Below, piece after piece: positions 11,891 through 43,576 of a stretch of DNA of 64,000 bases. The translations under genes and the position numbers were made by a program. Every line of letters starts with the position of its first letter. Position 1 is the first letter of the stretch. This DNA is from Plotosus lineatus (taxonomy: Eukaryota > Chordata > Actinopteri > Siluriformes > Plotosidae). The stretch lies in the NCBI GenBank assembly GCA_024760905.1, contig CM045732.1:54414496-54478495 (forward strand), written 5' to 3'. The notes beneath the pieces are model-generated. The model was not told the DNA's origin. It made no database searches and saw only the letters and a program-made list of their open reading frames with translations.

Positions 11891-12600
11891 AAATGTAATT
11901 AAAAATGTAGTACCCATATAGTGAACCGTGTGATTACTAGCTGAGAACCATTACCGCTGCATGTGAAGACATTTGGGTAAAATCTTTGCTTTGCTGTTTC
12001 AGAAATGAGAGATCTGCAAATATCTTTATGGAACAGGAACAGGAAAAGTGTTTTGACTGTCCGCTACAGTAAATGAGTTTCATTAAAACTGTATAACCAG
12101 TGGATTTCCCAAAAATCAATTTCACTTCAGGATCTCATGAAATCAACAAAATATTTAGGGAGTTCATGAAACCACTGAAACTAGCATCTTAGTTTTACAC
12201 TGTGTGACTGGATAGCTTTCGGGGTATTTATGTAATTACATCCATATCTTTTATCACTAACTCTAACCCTAATCTTAACCTTAACCCACAGTAAAATCGT
12301 GATTTCATGGTTTCCTGAAAACTTGCAGGGATTTCACAAAATCCATATTTGCACAGTTTAATGGTAACATGGCCTTTTTTTGTACGATGAGGGCGTTTGG
12401 ATGACATACAATGGCATTTGCCTTTTTAACCACTAAATGGCGTCTCAGGCGTTATGAGTAAGACTATACTGTGTCTGTATGTGCCTTCAATGGAAGCCAA
12501 CGAAGTTCTCTTCGCAAGCTTGTTTTTTTACAGGCAGGTTGCTAGGTCACACCCTGCTTCTCAGATCAGCAGATCAGTTCACTGGGTGACTGCAATAATA
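11891..12600. other. Unassigned intergenic DNA
   Basis: No gene recognised. It contains a short degenerate run of 'taaccctaa/taaccttaa' (12255-12290) too short to be a telomeric tract. Confidence 0.3.
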
Positions 12601-12648
12601 ATAATAATAAAATAAATAATATAATAATAACTGTAATTAATATATATA

Positions 12649-14211
12649 CTAGTCCTTCTAAAAAAATTAGCATAGTGTGATAAAGTTCATTATTTTCTGT
12701 AATGTACTGATAAAAATTAAACTTTCATATATTTTAGATTCATTGCACACCAACTGAAACATTTCAGGTCTTTTATTGTTTTAATACTGATGATTTTGGC
12801 ATACTGCTCATGAAAACCCAAAATTCCTATCTCAAAAAAATTAGCATATCATGTAAAGGTAGTCTAAACGAGCTATTAACCTAATCATCTCAATCAACCA
12901 ATTAACTCTAAACACCTGCAAAAGATTCCTGAGGCTTTTAAAAACTCCCAGCCTGGTTCATTACTCAAAACCGCAATCATGGGTAAGACTGCCGACCTGA
13001 CTGCTGTCCAGAAGGACATCATTGACACCCTCAAGCAAGAGGGTAAGACACAAAGAAATCTCTGAGCGAATAGGCTGTTCCCAGAGTGCTGTATCAAGCC
13101 ACCTCAGTGGGACGTCTGTGGGAAGGAAAAAGTGTGGCAGAAAACGCTGCACAACCAGAAGAGGTGACCGGACCCTGAGGAAGATTGTGGAGAAGGGCCG
13201 ATTCCAGACCTTGGGGGACCTGTGGAAGCAGTGGGCTGAGCTACAGGTGCCGCATTCCCCAGGTCAAGCCACTTTTGAACCAGAAACAGAGGCAGAAGCG
13301 CCTGACCTGGGCTACAGAGAAGCAGCACTGGACTGTTGCTCAGTGGTCAAAAGTACTTTTTTCGGATGAAAGCAAATTTTGCATGTCATTCAGAAATTGA
13401 GGTGCCAGAGTCTGGAGGAAGACTGGGGAGAAGGAAATGCCAAAATGCCTGAAGTCCAGTGTCAAGTACCCACAGACAGTGATGGTCTGGGGTGCCATGT
13501 CAGCTGCTGGTGTTGGTCCACTGTGTTTTATCAAGGGCAGGGTCAATGCAGCTAGCTATCAGGAGATTTTGGAGAACTTCATGCTTACATCTGCTGAAAA
13601 GCTTTATGGAGATGAAGATTTTCATTTTTCAGCACGACCTGGCACCTGCTCACAGTGCCAAAACCACTGGTGAATGGTTTACTGACCATGGTATTACTGG
13701 GCTCAATTGGCCTGCCAACTCTCCTGACCTGAAGCCCATAGAGAATCTGTGGGATATTGTGAAGAGAAAGTTGAGAGACACCAGACCCAACACTGTGGAT
13801 GAGCTTAAGGCGGCTATCGAAGCATCCTGGGCCTCCATAACACCTCAGCAGTGCCACAGGCTGATTGCCTCCATGCCACGCCGCATTGAAGCAGTCATTT
13901 CTGCAAAAGGATTCCCGACCAAGTATTGAGTGCATAACTGAACATAATTATTTGAAAGTTGACTTTTTTCTATTAAAAACACTTTTTTTTTTTTTTTTTT
14001 TTAAATTGGTCGGATGAAATATGCTAATTTTTTGAGATAGGAATTTTGGGTTTTCATGAGCTGTATGTCAAAATCATCAGTATTAAAACAATAAAATACC
14101 TGAAATATTTCAGTTGGTGTGCAATGAATCTAAAATATGAGTTTAATGTTTATCAGTACATTACAGAAAATAATGAACTTTATCACAATATGCTAATTTT
14201 TTGAGGACTAG
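12649..14211 (+). mobile_element. Tc1/mariner-like element B (both ends, TA duplication)
   Basis: Complete 1563-bp Tc1-like copy bounded by ctagtcc...ggactag and by TA dinucleotides (12647-12648 and 14212-14213), the expected mariner-type duplication. Long inverted repeats of more than 200 bp flank the transposase. It abuts the truncated copy C directly on its right. Confidence 0.92.
12979..13929 (+). pseudogene. Tc1-like transposase, broken
   Basis: Same family as the copy at 8434-9385. Start ATG at 12979. Family residues include QSAVSSHLSGTSVGRKK (HTH/GRPR-type linker region), SDESKFCMS, QHDLAPAHSAKTTG and LKPIENLWDIVK, with the end GFPTKY before TGA at 13929. Damage: loss of one base near 13050 (KTQKEIS region), deletion of roughly 60 bp near 13243, an in-frame TGA near 13399 and a frameshift near 13620. 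The three catalytic acidic positions are still readable across frames, but no functional protein can be made. Confidence 0.88.
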
Positions 14212-14213
14212 TA

Positions 14214-15050
14214 TATATTGGACCAAATTTTGCATGTCATTAGGAAATCAAGGAGCCAGAGTCTGGAGAAAGACTGGGGAGAAGGAAATGCCAAAATGCC
14301 TGAAGTCCAGTGTCACAGTCAGTGATGGTCTGGGGTGCCATGTCAGCTGCTGGTGTTGGTCCACTGTGTTTTATCAAGGGCAGGGTCAATGCAGCGAGCT
14401 ATCAGGAGATTTTGGAGCACTTCATGCTTCTATCTGCTGAAAAGCTTTATGGCGATGAAAATTTAATTTTTCAGCACGACCTGGCACCTGCTCACAGTGC
14501 CCAAACCACTGCTAAATGGTTTACTGACCATGGTATTACTGTGCCCAATTGGCCTGCCAACTCTCCTGACCTGAAGCCCATAGAGAATCTGTGGGATATT
14601 GTGAAGAGAAAGTTGAGAGACACCAGACCCAACACTGTGGATGAGCTTAAGGCCGCTATCGAAGCGTCCTGGGTCTCCATAACACCTCAGCAGTGCCACA
14701 GGCTGATTGCCTCCATGCCACGCCGCACTGAAGCAGTCATTTCTGCAAAAGGATTCCCGACCAAGTATTGAGTGCATAACTGAACATAATTATTTAAAGG
14801 TTGACTTTTTTGTATTAAAAACACTTTTTTTTTTTAAATTGGTCAGATAAAATATGCTAATTTTTTGAGATCGGGATTTTTGGTTTTTCTTTACTTTTTT
14901 GCCAAAATTATCAATATTAAAACAATAAAATGCTCAAACTACTTCAGTTGTGTGTAATGAATCTAAAATATATGAAAGTCTAATGTTTATCAGCACATTA
15001 CAGAAAATAATGAACTTTATTACAATATGCTAATTTTTTTTAGAAGAACC
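14214..15050 (+). mobile_element. Tc1/mariner-like element C (5' half missing)
   Basis: Begins abruptly inside the transposase at the first catalytic region (KFCMS) right after the TA of element B, and runs to a complete right inverted repeat ending near 15050. The left half is not on the other side of element B, so B did not simply split C. Confidence 0.85.
14226..14771 (+). pseudogene. Tc1-like transposase, C-terminal fragment
   Basis: Catalytic-domain fragment: KFCMSLGNQGARVWRKTGEK, a frameshift near 14310 where 6-10 bases of the KYPQ segment are missing, then one open frame of about 150 codons through MVWGAMSAAGVGP, QHDLAPAHSAQTT (second Asp) and LKPIENLWD (Glu) to GFPTKY. This copy lacks the second frameshift seen in copies A and B. 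The HTH region and first Asp are absent. Confidence 0.85.
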
Positions 15051-16440
15051 AGTATTTATTCATATTTTCATAAATGCAGTGGCAAATGATTTTTTGGATT
15101 CTACCCGTGAAAGGTGCACTCATTAAAATCGCTTTTTTTGTTGGTCTTACCCCTTACGTTTGCCATTTCCCCTGTATCTGTAAAAATAAAGCCCACATTC
15201 ATATATCCATTTTATTTTCGGCTGATTTGACCTAATAAATATCAACTACACAACTACATTAGGATCACTTAAACCTTACCCTAACTGTTATCTTCTGTTG
15301 TAAAAGATTGAGTAATGCTACTCAAGGTTTTACTATTATGACTCTGGATTGTCCATTGTACCTGCATGGGTCATGTATCTCTGCAAATATACATATTCAT
15401 AAGTGTAACTAGTGCACTGAATATAGGATTAAAGCAACATTTTTCAGTGGGTGCACACAGGTGGTTATTTGTCATCAAGAGAGAGAGAGTGTGTGTCAAC
15501 AAATACACCACGAAGACTTCTTGTAAAATCATATTCCAGGCATGTGAGTATTGCACCATCTCTAATAAGGTTCCATCCTCTTTGACCTGAACCCTGTCAG
15601 CTGTGTTCTCAGTTCTCCTATTACTCGTTGGTTCTGTTTGTATTACTCAGAATTTCAGGGAATTTTTTTGTTGTTGTATTCCGATCCTAACGGATGAGTC
15701 TTACACAGTGCAATAGCAATGACCATTGCAACTTGTGCTTAGACCACAAAGCCATTCAGAGGGCACAGAAGAAGGAGGGGGTCATGTTTATTTTCAGCCC
15801 ACTTCTGAAAACAGATGCAGGACTGACATAAAAACCCAAACTGATGATGTGAAATGTATTCATACAACATGAGCATGTTTTCACTGGAAGTATTACAATT
15901 TTTAAATTTAGAGATTTTATATATATATATATCCACACACGCATGAGTGCTTTAATGTAGATGTAGTTTGATAAAAGGCCATTTAGAAAGTTCATGGTAG
16001 ATTCACTGAAAAAAAAAATGCATTAAATACTTATCTACTAAATCTTAAGACGCCTATGTAATTGAGAGCTAGTATTAAAATGGCTTAAGATAAGTGGACT
16101 TAACATTTACTACAAAGAAAGCTGCAGAATTAGACCCAGCCTTGGTCCTGGAGTCTGGATCACAGGTCGAAGATCTGCATGACTAGACCTAGAACAATTC
16201 TGATTATTTGCAGTACAAATCGTGACAGTTACAGGTTACATTCTACGCTGGAAAGGAGAAAAAAAAAAAAAAACACTACATGGATTTGTACCAACCCAAG
16301 TTCCACTTTTATTTTTTTTTCTTCTTGTGATCTGAATGATTATTTTTAATTATTTCTAACTACAAGGCAGTGTTAGCACTAATGATAATTTAAATGCAAA
16401 TGTGAAATTAAGCTTGAAATTATGCACACTACTTGAACTG
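15051..16440. other. Unassigned intergenic DNA
   Basis: No gene recognised. Small GAGA/GTGT (15478-15498) and TA (15919-15932) tracts only. Confidence 0.3.
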
Positions 16441-16442
16441 GT

Positions 16443-16592
16443 TTCTCTTTCACAGCTCTTTGGAGGCATGTTCAGTTTTGCCATTTGTGGACTACGATGA
16501 CAAGACACAAAAGCATGTTGGCCATAAATAGCACCAAGCGGTAGAGGATTGCTCACTACCGGCAGATCAAATTGTCCAAAGGGAGAAGCAGC
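16443..16592 (-). repeat. Copy 2 of an ORF-preserving 150-bp duplication
   Basis: Direct repeat of 10348-10495, about 6.1 kb away, with the frame kept (SPFGQFDLPVVSNPLPLGAI...). Sequence outside the 150 bp is unrelated between the copies. Confidence 0.6.
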
Positions 16593-16940
16593 CTCTGGCC
16601 TCAAGCTCGGTTTAACTAGAAGGCACATTTCACAGAAACTCCTAAAACACATGAATGTGTAAGGATGATCTAATAAAATGTTCAAAACATTAACAACTGT
16701 GTCTGGTCAGATTACAACTATAACACTATATACAACAGACAAATTTAACAAATTGAGTGCTGTTTTGTTTAGCATACATGGCGGAAGTGTACTACACAAC
16801 AGACCTATGATGTGATACAGAATACGCAAATCATATTACTGTTACATAGCACAACCAACATATACTTAAGCTGCTGCAATTGTTTAGCATAGTAATAAAC
16901 AGACAGACCAAAAGACAAGTTGTGTTGTATGCCACAAAGT

Positions 16941-16946
16941 TTTATT
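16941..16946 (-). terminator. cfl2: Candidate CFL2 polyadenylation signal
   Basis: Minus-strand AATAAA about 760 nt beyond the CFL2 stop codon, giving a 3' UTR of roughly 780 nt (about 16920-17704). Other AATAAA-like sites further on would give longer forms. Confidence 0.45.
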
Positions 16947-17704
16947 GCAAAGTGGCAACTTCACCGAGCTCAAAAAATGTTTAATTTAAGGCTGCAAATG
17001 CAGATATTGCCATCTATACAGATATTATGCATTCTCTTTTAGTGTTTAAAAAAACAACAACAACCAAGTAGCACTTCCTCCTTATTCAGTGGTGTATTGT
17101 ATATTTGAAATCAAAATAAGGCTGTCCATATGCATTGCAGGAATGGAAACAATGGCGACTTCAATATGGTGACAAACAATGCAATTTCATAAACCCCTTA
17201 CCCAGTGTTGTCTCAGCTTGTAGTGTATAAAGTGTTTTCATAGCTGCATAGTACTTAACTTTGTAGCCATGTCAAATTAATCCAATTAGGTACAACAGTT
17301 CAAATAAATATGCCAAACTGTAGAGTGCAAAGTGCTTGCAACTGGTTAATGCAATCCTGTGAAGCATTAACAGAATGAACTCACATGTCGGTTACAGAAG
17401 TACTGAATAGCTCAATGATATCTCTGACACCTAAAGAAAAGCACTGGACATGTTTGTGAATAGAGGACTGAAGATAATAGATGGCATTGTTGTTGGGCAA
17501 AACAAGCTGTGAGAAAAGAGTTAAGGGTCATACAAAAATAGGTTTGAAAACAACTGCAATAAACTGCTATATTTGAATATGTTAGTGAGATCTCTTTCAC
17601 ATTGGAAAAAATCAAATAAAATGAGAATACTATTTGTTCAGGATCAATATACAGTTGCGAGGATAGAAAGCGAGTGGAATCCAGATTGGCGGTGTCTATT
17701 CAGT

Positions 17705-37624
<19,920 letters not shown>

Positions 37625-37965
37625 GTTGACTGATGGGTTCTTGTTTTGCAGCTGAATGTGAGAATTTTCTGAATAACTTCTAAGAGGGAATGTGAGCGCG
37701 CAGCCGTGTGAGCCTGAGAGCACGAGGAGGAGGGAGGGAGGGAGAGGCGTGCGAATCACTGCACAGTCGCAGTGACGGACAAACCCTGCAGTGGTCGCGC
37801 AAACGACCACGTGACCACAACTGCACACCCTGGGTTCTGCGGCATAGACCGGCACGTGACCACCACTGCACAGTGCAGCGCTGCAGCCCATGCAAGCAGC
37901 GGGATATATACTGCATGTAGTACCGTTATAAGGCTGCAAACGCACACGTGACCACCACTGCATGG
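37625..37965 (-). promoter_or_regulatory. cfl2: CFL2 promoter region with three CACGTG E-boxes
   Basis: The GC-rich stretch upstream of CFL2 exon 1 holds an 18-bp motif, CACGTGACCAC(A/C)ACTGCA, three times: 37808-37825, 37853-37870 and 37945-37962. Each contains a palindromic CACGTG site of the USF/MITF/TFE type. Spacing is 45 and 92 bp, close to one and two units of a common period. A TATATAT lies at 37904-37910. The transcription start is not known. Confidence 0.5.
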
Positions 37966-38363
37966 TTTATTCCATGGCGCACAACGGGATTTGAGCACCA
38001 CAGACATATTCTCCTCTGCAGAGGAGGTTCTGCAATGTAAAGTTCGAATCCACAAAGGGAGTGTGTGATGACTGCAACACTTCTGTTTGGTAGTGTAAAC
38101 AAGACCCCCCCCCCAAAACAATTGAAAAAAAGGTGTGTGAGAACTACTACACATTACAATTACAGGCTTTGCAGTAGTTATGCAAATGAGGACACGTGTT
38201 ATTTAACTGTATAGTAAGAGGGATCTGATCGCAAACAAATGTCTGATCAATACAAAAGACATTTTCCGCTGTGCAATCAGGTGAATATTTAGCACTGCAA
38301 ATGGATGTACTGTATGACCATGACTTCATAATAACATCATAGATTTTTCAAATGACAGGTGAC

Positions 38364-38577
38364 AGGCAGGGGCAGTGGTGGCCTGGTCGGAAGGTGATGG
38401 ATTGCTGATCCTAAAGTTGGGGCTTCAAGCCTCACTGTTAACTGATGTCTGTTTCTGTCCTGTGATGTCCTGGTGAGCTGTTCAGGGTGTATTCTGCCCT
38501 CAGAGTTGGCTAAAATGGGCATCAGCCTCTCCACCACGCTAATTAGGACAAAGTGGTTCTGAAAATAAATGAATGGA
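38364..38577 (+). repeat. tRNA-derived SINE, L2-like tail
   Basis: Plus-strand copy: head ggcagtggtggcctggtcgg with B-box-like GGCTTCAAGCC, a body with deletions, and tail cagggtgtattctgccctca ... ctgaaaataaatgaatgg. Confidence 0.65.
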
Positions 38578-38579
38578 GT

Positions 38580-39640
38580 TCCAAATAGCTTGTGACTATC
38601 CTTGTGTAATCATAGATATACACTGGACTTTGGAACATAACCAGATAAGGCACTGCATTGAAAATAAGGGTGTGAGGATGATAGCACAACAAAAGAACTT
38701 TGCCACTCTGCAAAATCTGTTGGTATCTATTTAAATTTTGAGCATATTTTATAAATAAAACATACAATATATTTTTGAATCATAAAAATAACCAGTGGAA
38801 CTTTGTCCACAAGCTTTAGAATGTTACGTATGGAATTGAGAAGATGGAAATTGCCCCATGAAACCAGCAAAGCACGACGAACCACAACATAAACTATACA
38901 GTTTAATAATATCAACAAAGTAAGGCAAAATAATAACGTACAGCTGAGAGCGAAACAAAATACAAATTGAACAAGGGTCCCAAACCATAGATAGTCACCA
39001 AGCAGCTGCAGCATGGCAAATTTAGAGGCGGCGCGGCGGTAAAGGGCTTGGAATCCCACGTATCGAAAGAAACAAATGATGAAAATCCTCGCGTTAGCTG
39101 TGGATGAACGTGAATGATGGACTTTGTTTGATGAAGTCTTGAACGAGGAAACTTGGGTGAAGCGCATTCCATGATCCGCCTTGGATGATTCTCCCTAGAT
39201 GATCTGCCCTGAGCCAGTCGGCAACAGGTCCTTAATATAGATTCCCTAAAGTTCGGGAAAGTTCCATTCTGGAATATTCTAAATCACCTGACCCGTCACC
39301 AGGGTGCATCCGCAACTAGGTCCATGTCGAAGTTTCCCAAACATGCTGGACTACGCAGGCACAAACAAAACCGTGACCCAAAAACAGCTGAGTAATACCA
39401 TGTCACCATTTACAGCACACTAACTGAATATAATTATATACAACGTTTATCCAGTCAAATTTATATTTACATTTACACATTTATTTACATGCCCATAACA
39501 AGAATTTACAAGTGTGCCTGGGATATAATTAGAACGCATCCAAAAGATTAAACCTGAACAAATTGTGTTGCCAAATTCATAGAGTGGCGTAGTGGTTCGG
39601 GTGCTGCGCTCATTATGGTGCATCAGATTTATATGGCAAA
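38580..39640. other. Unassigned intergenic DNA
   Basis: The minus-strand frames here match nothing I know. Confidence 0.3.
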
Positions 39641-39888
39641 AATCACTTTTATTTTTTTGAGTTGTCTATGTTTCAGTTTTGTTCCATTATAGTAAAGAAC
39701 TATTCTGGTAAAATACTTTGTAAATTGAAGTTGATTTACAGGTCCCCCGGGCCCTTGTTTATCATATTCGCCACCGAATAAGATAAAACAGTCATAATTC
39801 TGTTTTTTTCTCGACTGCTTTACATAATAAGTAAGCAAGGTAAGTCAATAACTGTTATAAATTAATAAATATATTCAATATTGATATA

Positions 39889-40523
39889 TTAAGCAAAGAA
39901 AAGTAAATTACAGAAATAATACAATCCAGAATTAACCCAAAAAGGCTCTAATTCTGTTAAAATTCTTTCCTGATTACATAATAAATAAACATAGTAAGTC
40001 AGTAACTGCTCAAAATTGGTAAGTTTTTGGTCATACTTTTTGTCAAAAGAGCCAAAGGATGCTGCTCTGTCACCCTTCATTGACTCCAGGAATGTTAAAA
40101 ATTCTGGGAGTTTCATCAGGCTCTCTACATTTGATGGCCAAATCACTTGTCAATAGCACGCAACTTATTGTTGTCATCAAGTAGCTTTACAATTTTTCCA
40201 CATGCCCGGTGTTCTGTGACCATTGGAATGTTAGCCTTAGTGTAGAATGTGGCCACCTGCTGTAAAACTAGCTTGGCTGTCGTAAAGCGACTTGTTGCTC
40301 CTACAGACTCCGGTCTTTGACCATGAGCAGCTTTATTGCAGTGATACATCATGCATCTCAGTACTTGTAAACAAGTAGGCAGTCTAGATCTGTTTATTAC
40401 TGCATCATCTTCACAAATTGCAGGGCCAAGTCCAAATAACGTGGGAGCCTGATGAGTTTTTATAGTAGGTCTAGCTGTTGACATTGGTTGGTCTGAGTCT
40501 GATATTTGATCCATGGTAAGCAA
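39889..40523 (-). pseudogene. Decayed ORF of an uncharacterised family
   Basis: Two minus-strand frames that join across a one-base shift near 40143. The first (40523-40143) has LPTCLQVLRCMMYHCNKAAH, LVLQQVATFYTKANIPMV and ERRAC-like EHRACGKIVKLLDD. The second (from 40146) has IWPSNVESLMK and FLESMKGDRAASFGSFDKKY. From memory this pattern recurs in unnamed fish and invertebrate proteins that look transposon-borne. I do not know a function. Confidence 0.5.
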
Positions 40524-40635
40524 TGGTCCTAAATCAATAGCGAATAATGTAATTTATATTTCCATTAATATCTCCTGAAAGGGAAGCATTCAGAGGACAC
40601 TAATTAATATGTAAATTCTACTACACCATACACTT

Positions 40636-40649
40636 TTGTAAAATATAGT
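40636..40649. repeat. SINE target-site duplication, left
   Basis: TTGTAAAATATAGT, exact match to 40994-41007. Confidence 0.85.
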
Positions 40650-40993
40650 CTGTCTTCCTTTCGGCCTTTTCCCTTTTACTCGGGAGTCGCCACAGTGAAT
40701 CATCTGATTCACACGGTTGATTTGGCAGAGGTTTTTACGTCGGATGCCTTTCCTGCCACAACCCTTTTTAGCAAGGGACAGAAACACGTTGACGACTTTG
40801 CAGCTACTCTTTACGAAAGTCAGCAATGGTTCTTTTACATGCCTCTCACCATAGACAGTGAGAGACATGGCCTGCCTTTGATAACCCAGTTAGCTGCACT
40901 GGGGGGGACAGTGACAACCCTGTGGAGAGTGGGACTTGAACCCCCAACCTTTGGATCAGCGTCCCAGCGCCCTATACCACCACTGCCCCACTG
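40650..40993 (-). repeat. Full-length tRNA-derived SINE, RTE-like tail
   Basis: Complete 344-bp copy on the minus strand: tRNA-like head at the right (B box complement gacttgaacccccaacc near 40928), shared body, then tail (ctcgggagtcgccacagtga) at the left. It is flanked by an exact 14-bp duplication, so a recent retrotransposition. The frames over it are not genes. Confidence 0.9.
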
Positions 40994-41007
40994 TTGTAAA
41001 ATATAGT
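40994..41007. repeat. SINE target-site duplication, right
   Basis: TTGTAAAATATAGT. Confidence 0.85.
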
Positions 41008-41112
41008 ATACATGAATAATTGTCAGGTAATCGCTTAACCATTCATTATATTAAAATGGCTCATAATGGCATACATGGTGAAAATGTAGCTTTGCAGGGG
41101 GACCTCTAAATA

Positions 41113-41868
41113 CAGGGAGTCCTCGGTTTACGACGCTGATCCGTTTTTAAGACGCCATGTAACCCGAATTTCAGTGTAAGTCGGAACATAACAAAATATA
41201 CTGAAAAGTACTGTATGTACAGTGCTATAATAAAATGTAACAGTTAATGACATAAAAAGTATTAAAAAAAGAGAAAACAATTCCTTACCACAAGAATGAA
41301 ATACAGTAAGGGAGGGAGAGACAGGCTTATTGTGCTGGAGAAGCTGGGACAGGTGAGCCTGGAGTAGTAGATGCAGCTGAGGTAGAGGGTACAGGATCTG
41401 TTGCAGGCCTCTCTACCTTCTTAAAATACTGCTCCAGGTTCGACTGGACAGAGAGCAACCTCATCTCATCCAAGATCTCCTTGTAGCATTGCATCAAATC
41501 CATGATGCCTCTGGAAACCTGAGTGAACCTTTCCAAGTTGGGATCCTGAGCCTCAAAAGTTACCAACGCTTGCTGTATCTCGCACGCCTGAAACTAATTC
41601 GTGTTTGTTTACGTAACCACGTAAGACGTAATGACGCGTAATATTACAGCACCGAGACTGAGCGAAGGGAAGCAACGCCGTCTTCCTCGGCCCACAACCA
41701 CAACACAGTGTAATCTTCTGCCTCGCGTGCCCGAAACTAGTTCGCATTTGTTTACGTAACCGCGAAAAACGTAATGACGCGCAATATTATTTTTTATATT
41801 TTTATGGGGGCACGTTTGTAACCACGAAACGGTGCAAGTCGGGACCGGTGTAAGCCTTGGACTCCTTG
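41113..41868 (-). mobile_element. Tigger-like element with transposase tail
   Basis: Ends CAGGGAGTCCTCGGTTTACG and ...GTAAGCCTTGGACTCCTTG are inverted repeats of each other; a TA precedes the left end. A transposase scrap lies at 41327-41566. Confidence 0.7.
41327..41566 (-). pseudogene. Tigger/pogo-like transposase C-terminal fragment
   Basis: 79 codons: ERFTQVSRGIMDLMQCYKEI, LSVQSNLEQYFKKVER and a Pro/Ser/Ala-rich end. The helix followed by Q(S/T)(N/S)L..(F/Y)(F/L)K is the tail seen in Tigger-like and jerky-like proteins. No catalytic residues are present. Confidence 0.55.
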
Positions 41869-41969
41869 TGTTCATCAATTATGAAAATTTTTAAACAGGA
41901 ACCTTTTTCTACCAAGTGGAACAAAATTAATTATCAGACAGATCAAATTTAGAACTTTCATTTTTTTGA

Positions 41970-42268
41970 TGTACCCGAGCACTCATGATCAGGAGACTGT
42001 GTGTTCAAATCCCAGTTGGATCCCCACTGTGCTAAGATCCTTGGGCAAGGTCTTAACCACAAGTGTGCCTCTGTTCACCCAGAAGTATAAATGGGAACCA
42101 GTAAAAATATACTGGGAAGGTAACTTGCGATGGATTAGCGTCCCATCCAGGAGGAGTTGTACTCCTAGTCGCGTGACGCTATGGAAACCGCGGATAAGCA
42201 CCGGCCTGATGATGAGCCACTATGGTTTGGGTGTAAAAAGCCCAAGGGACTTTACCTTAACTTTACCT
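41970..42268 (+). repeat. Second tRNA-derived SINE family
   Basis: Plus strand: cgagcactcatgatcaggag with B box GTTCAAATCCC (42003-42013), 'TTGGGCAAGGTCTTAACCACAAGTGTGCC'-type body, tgcgatggattagcgtccca and a tail ending tttaccttaactttaccta. This body is common in fish tRNA-SINEs and differs from the other SINE here. Confidence 0.75.
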
Positions 42269-42269
42269 A

Positions 42270-43280
42270 AATTCATAAAGATCCCATACATTGGAGCATG
42301 AAGGCACGTTAAGCTCTACTGCTCTCCACTACGATTCCTACACTATCACAATTGGCATCAAATCGGGACATGTAATTATTGTGACAATTTTTGAGAGAGA
42401 AAAATTTCACTATGATCAGAGTGGTCATTACAAATCTACCAGTTCATCACAATTTGAACCGTTGACCCCCATCTCTCAAATCATGAACTTGGTGGATTCT
42501 TGAACTTGGAACTCAAAGGATTGGGACTTAACCACTGTAAGAACATAAGAAAATTATGATCCAGTCCACATAGTTAGGAAGCATAAAGTCTGGGCACTGG
42601 AAAAACAAAAAGTCAGGTTGTGTAATGAGGCAAAAATGTACCTGTTTCAAAGTGAAAAGCGTATCAAGATATGAAATGAAGTACATGAATCAATGTAGCC
42701 TAGCCGAAAGTTGCTTTAAATTATCTGTTCTAGGCTAATAAAATGAAGCCAGCCAACTACACGAATATACTGAAGGACCAGGTTCTTATCAATGGTCTTT
42801 CCACCCCGTAATAGTCAGGACTTGTTCTTGGACAACAGTACTCTAGACTGTAATTGTGAAAGTATGGTTTGGGCACCATGAGAATGAATTAGCCATCATA
42901 AAATTCTAATTCAACCCAACTGAAAGTTTATAGATGTACTGAAGTAAAATATATGTAAGATATTAATCATTCATGTGGTCATTACGAGAAAACGTTACAC
43001 GGACAAAAAACTGCAACATTGCAGAGTTGTTAAAACAATGAGATGGAGAATGTATACACTGTAATCAAAGCTAAAATTGGCTCAGCAAATTAGAGGGTGT
43101 GACTTATTTTTTTGCCAGTGTATACTGTGTAGTATACTGTGGGCTGTAATGCACTGTGGTCTTGATGCAGCATGTGGCTCTAACCTTAAAAATTCTTAGT
43201 CAGAGGTTTTAAAGGGCATCTATTGTGCAATGGCCATGGGTAGTCAATCCCACCCCACTTAATGCCCTTGTCTAAAACTC
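42270..43280. other. Unassigned intergenic DNA
   Basis: No gene or clear repeat recognised. Confidence 0.3.
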
Positions 43281-43576
43281 TACTACTACATACCTGCCAA
43301 CTTTTGAAACCTGAAAAGCCTAGTAGCTAGCTGGGGTCCAGGGACCGCAGGCCCCCCGTAGGTCCAGGACAAAGTCCTGCGAAGCCCCCCCCGACAGTAA
43401 ATGATTATTTGCATTAATAAAGTTAGAATGTGGCAAAGAACCTCATATTTCTTTAACAATCACGTTTCCATTTTTCTCAAACTGCCAAAGCAGAAATGCT
43501 GATGGAAAAGATCAAAGACAAACTTTCAGGTCCATATCCTTTCAGAATTTTTTGGGACATAATCATGCATTTGACA

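Noticed and set aside
12250..12295. Telomere-like taaccctaa run
   Set aside because: Only a few degenerate units; too short and imperfect for an interstitial telomere tract.
38727..39172. Membrane-protein-like minus-strand frame of 146 codons
   Set aside because: Hydrophobic and Cys-rich but without motifs, close homologues that I know, or splice context; overlapped by another frame of similar quality.
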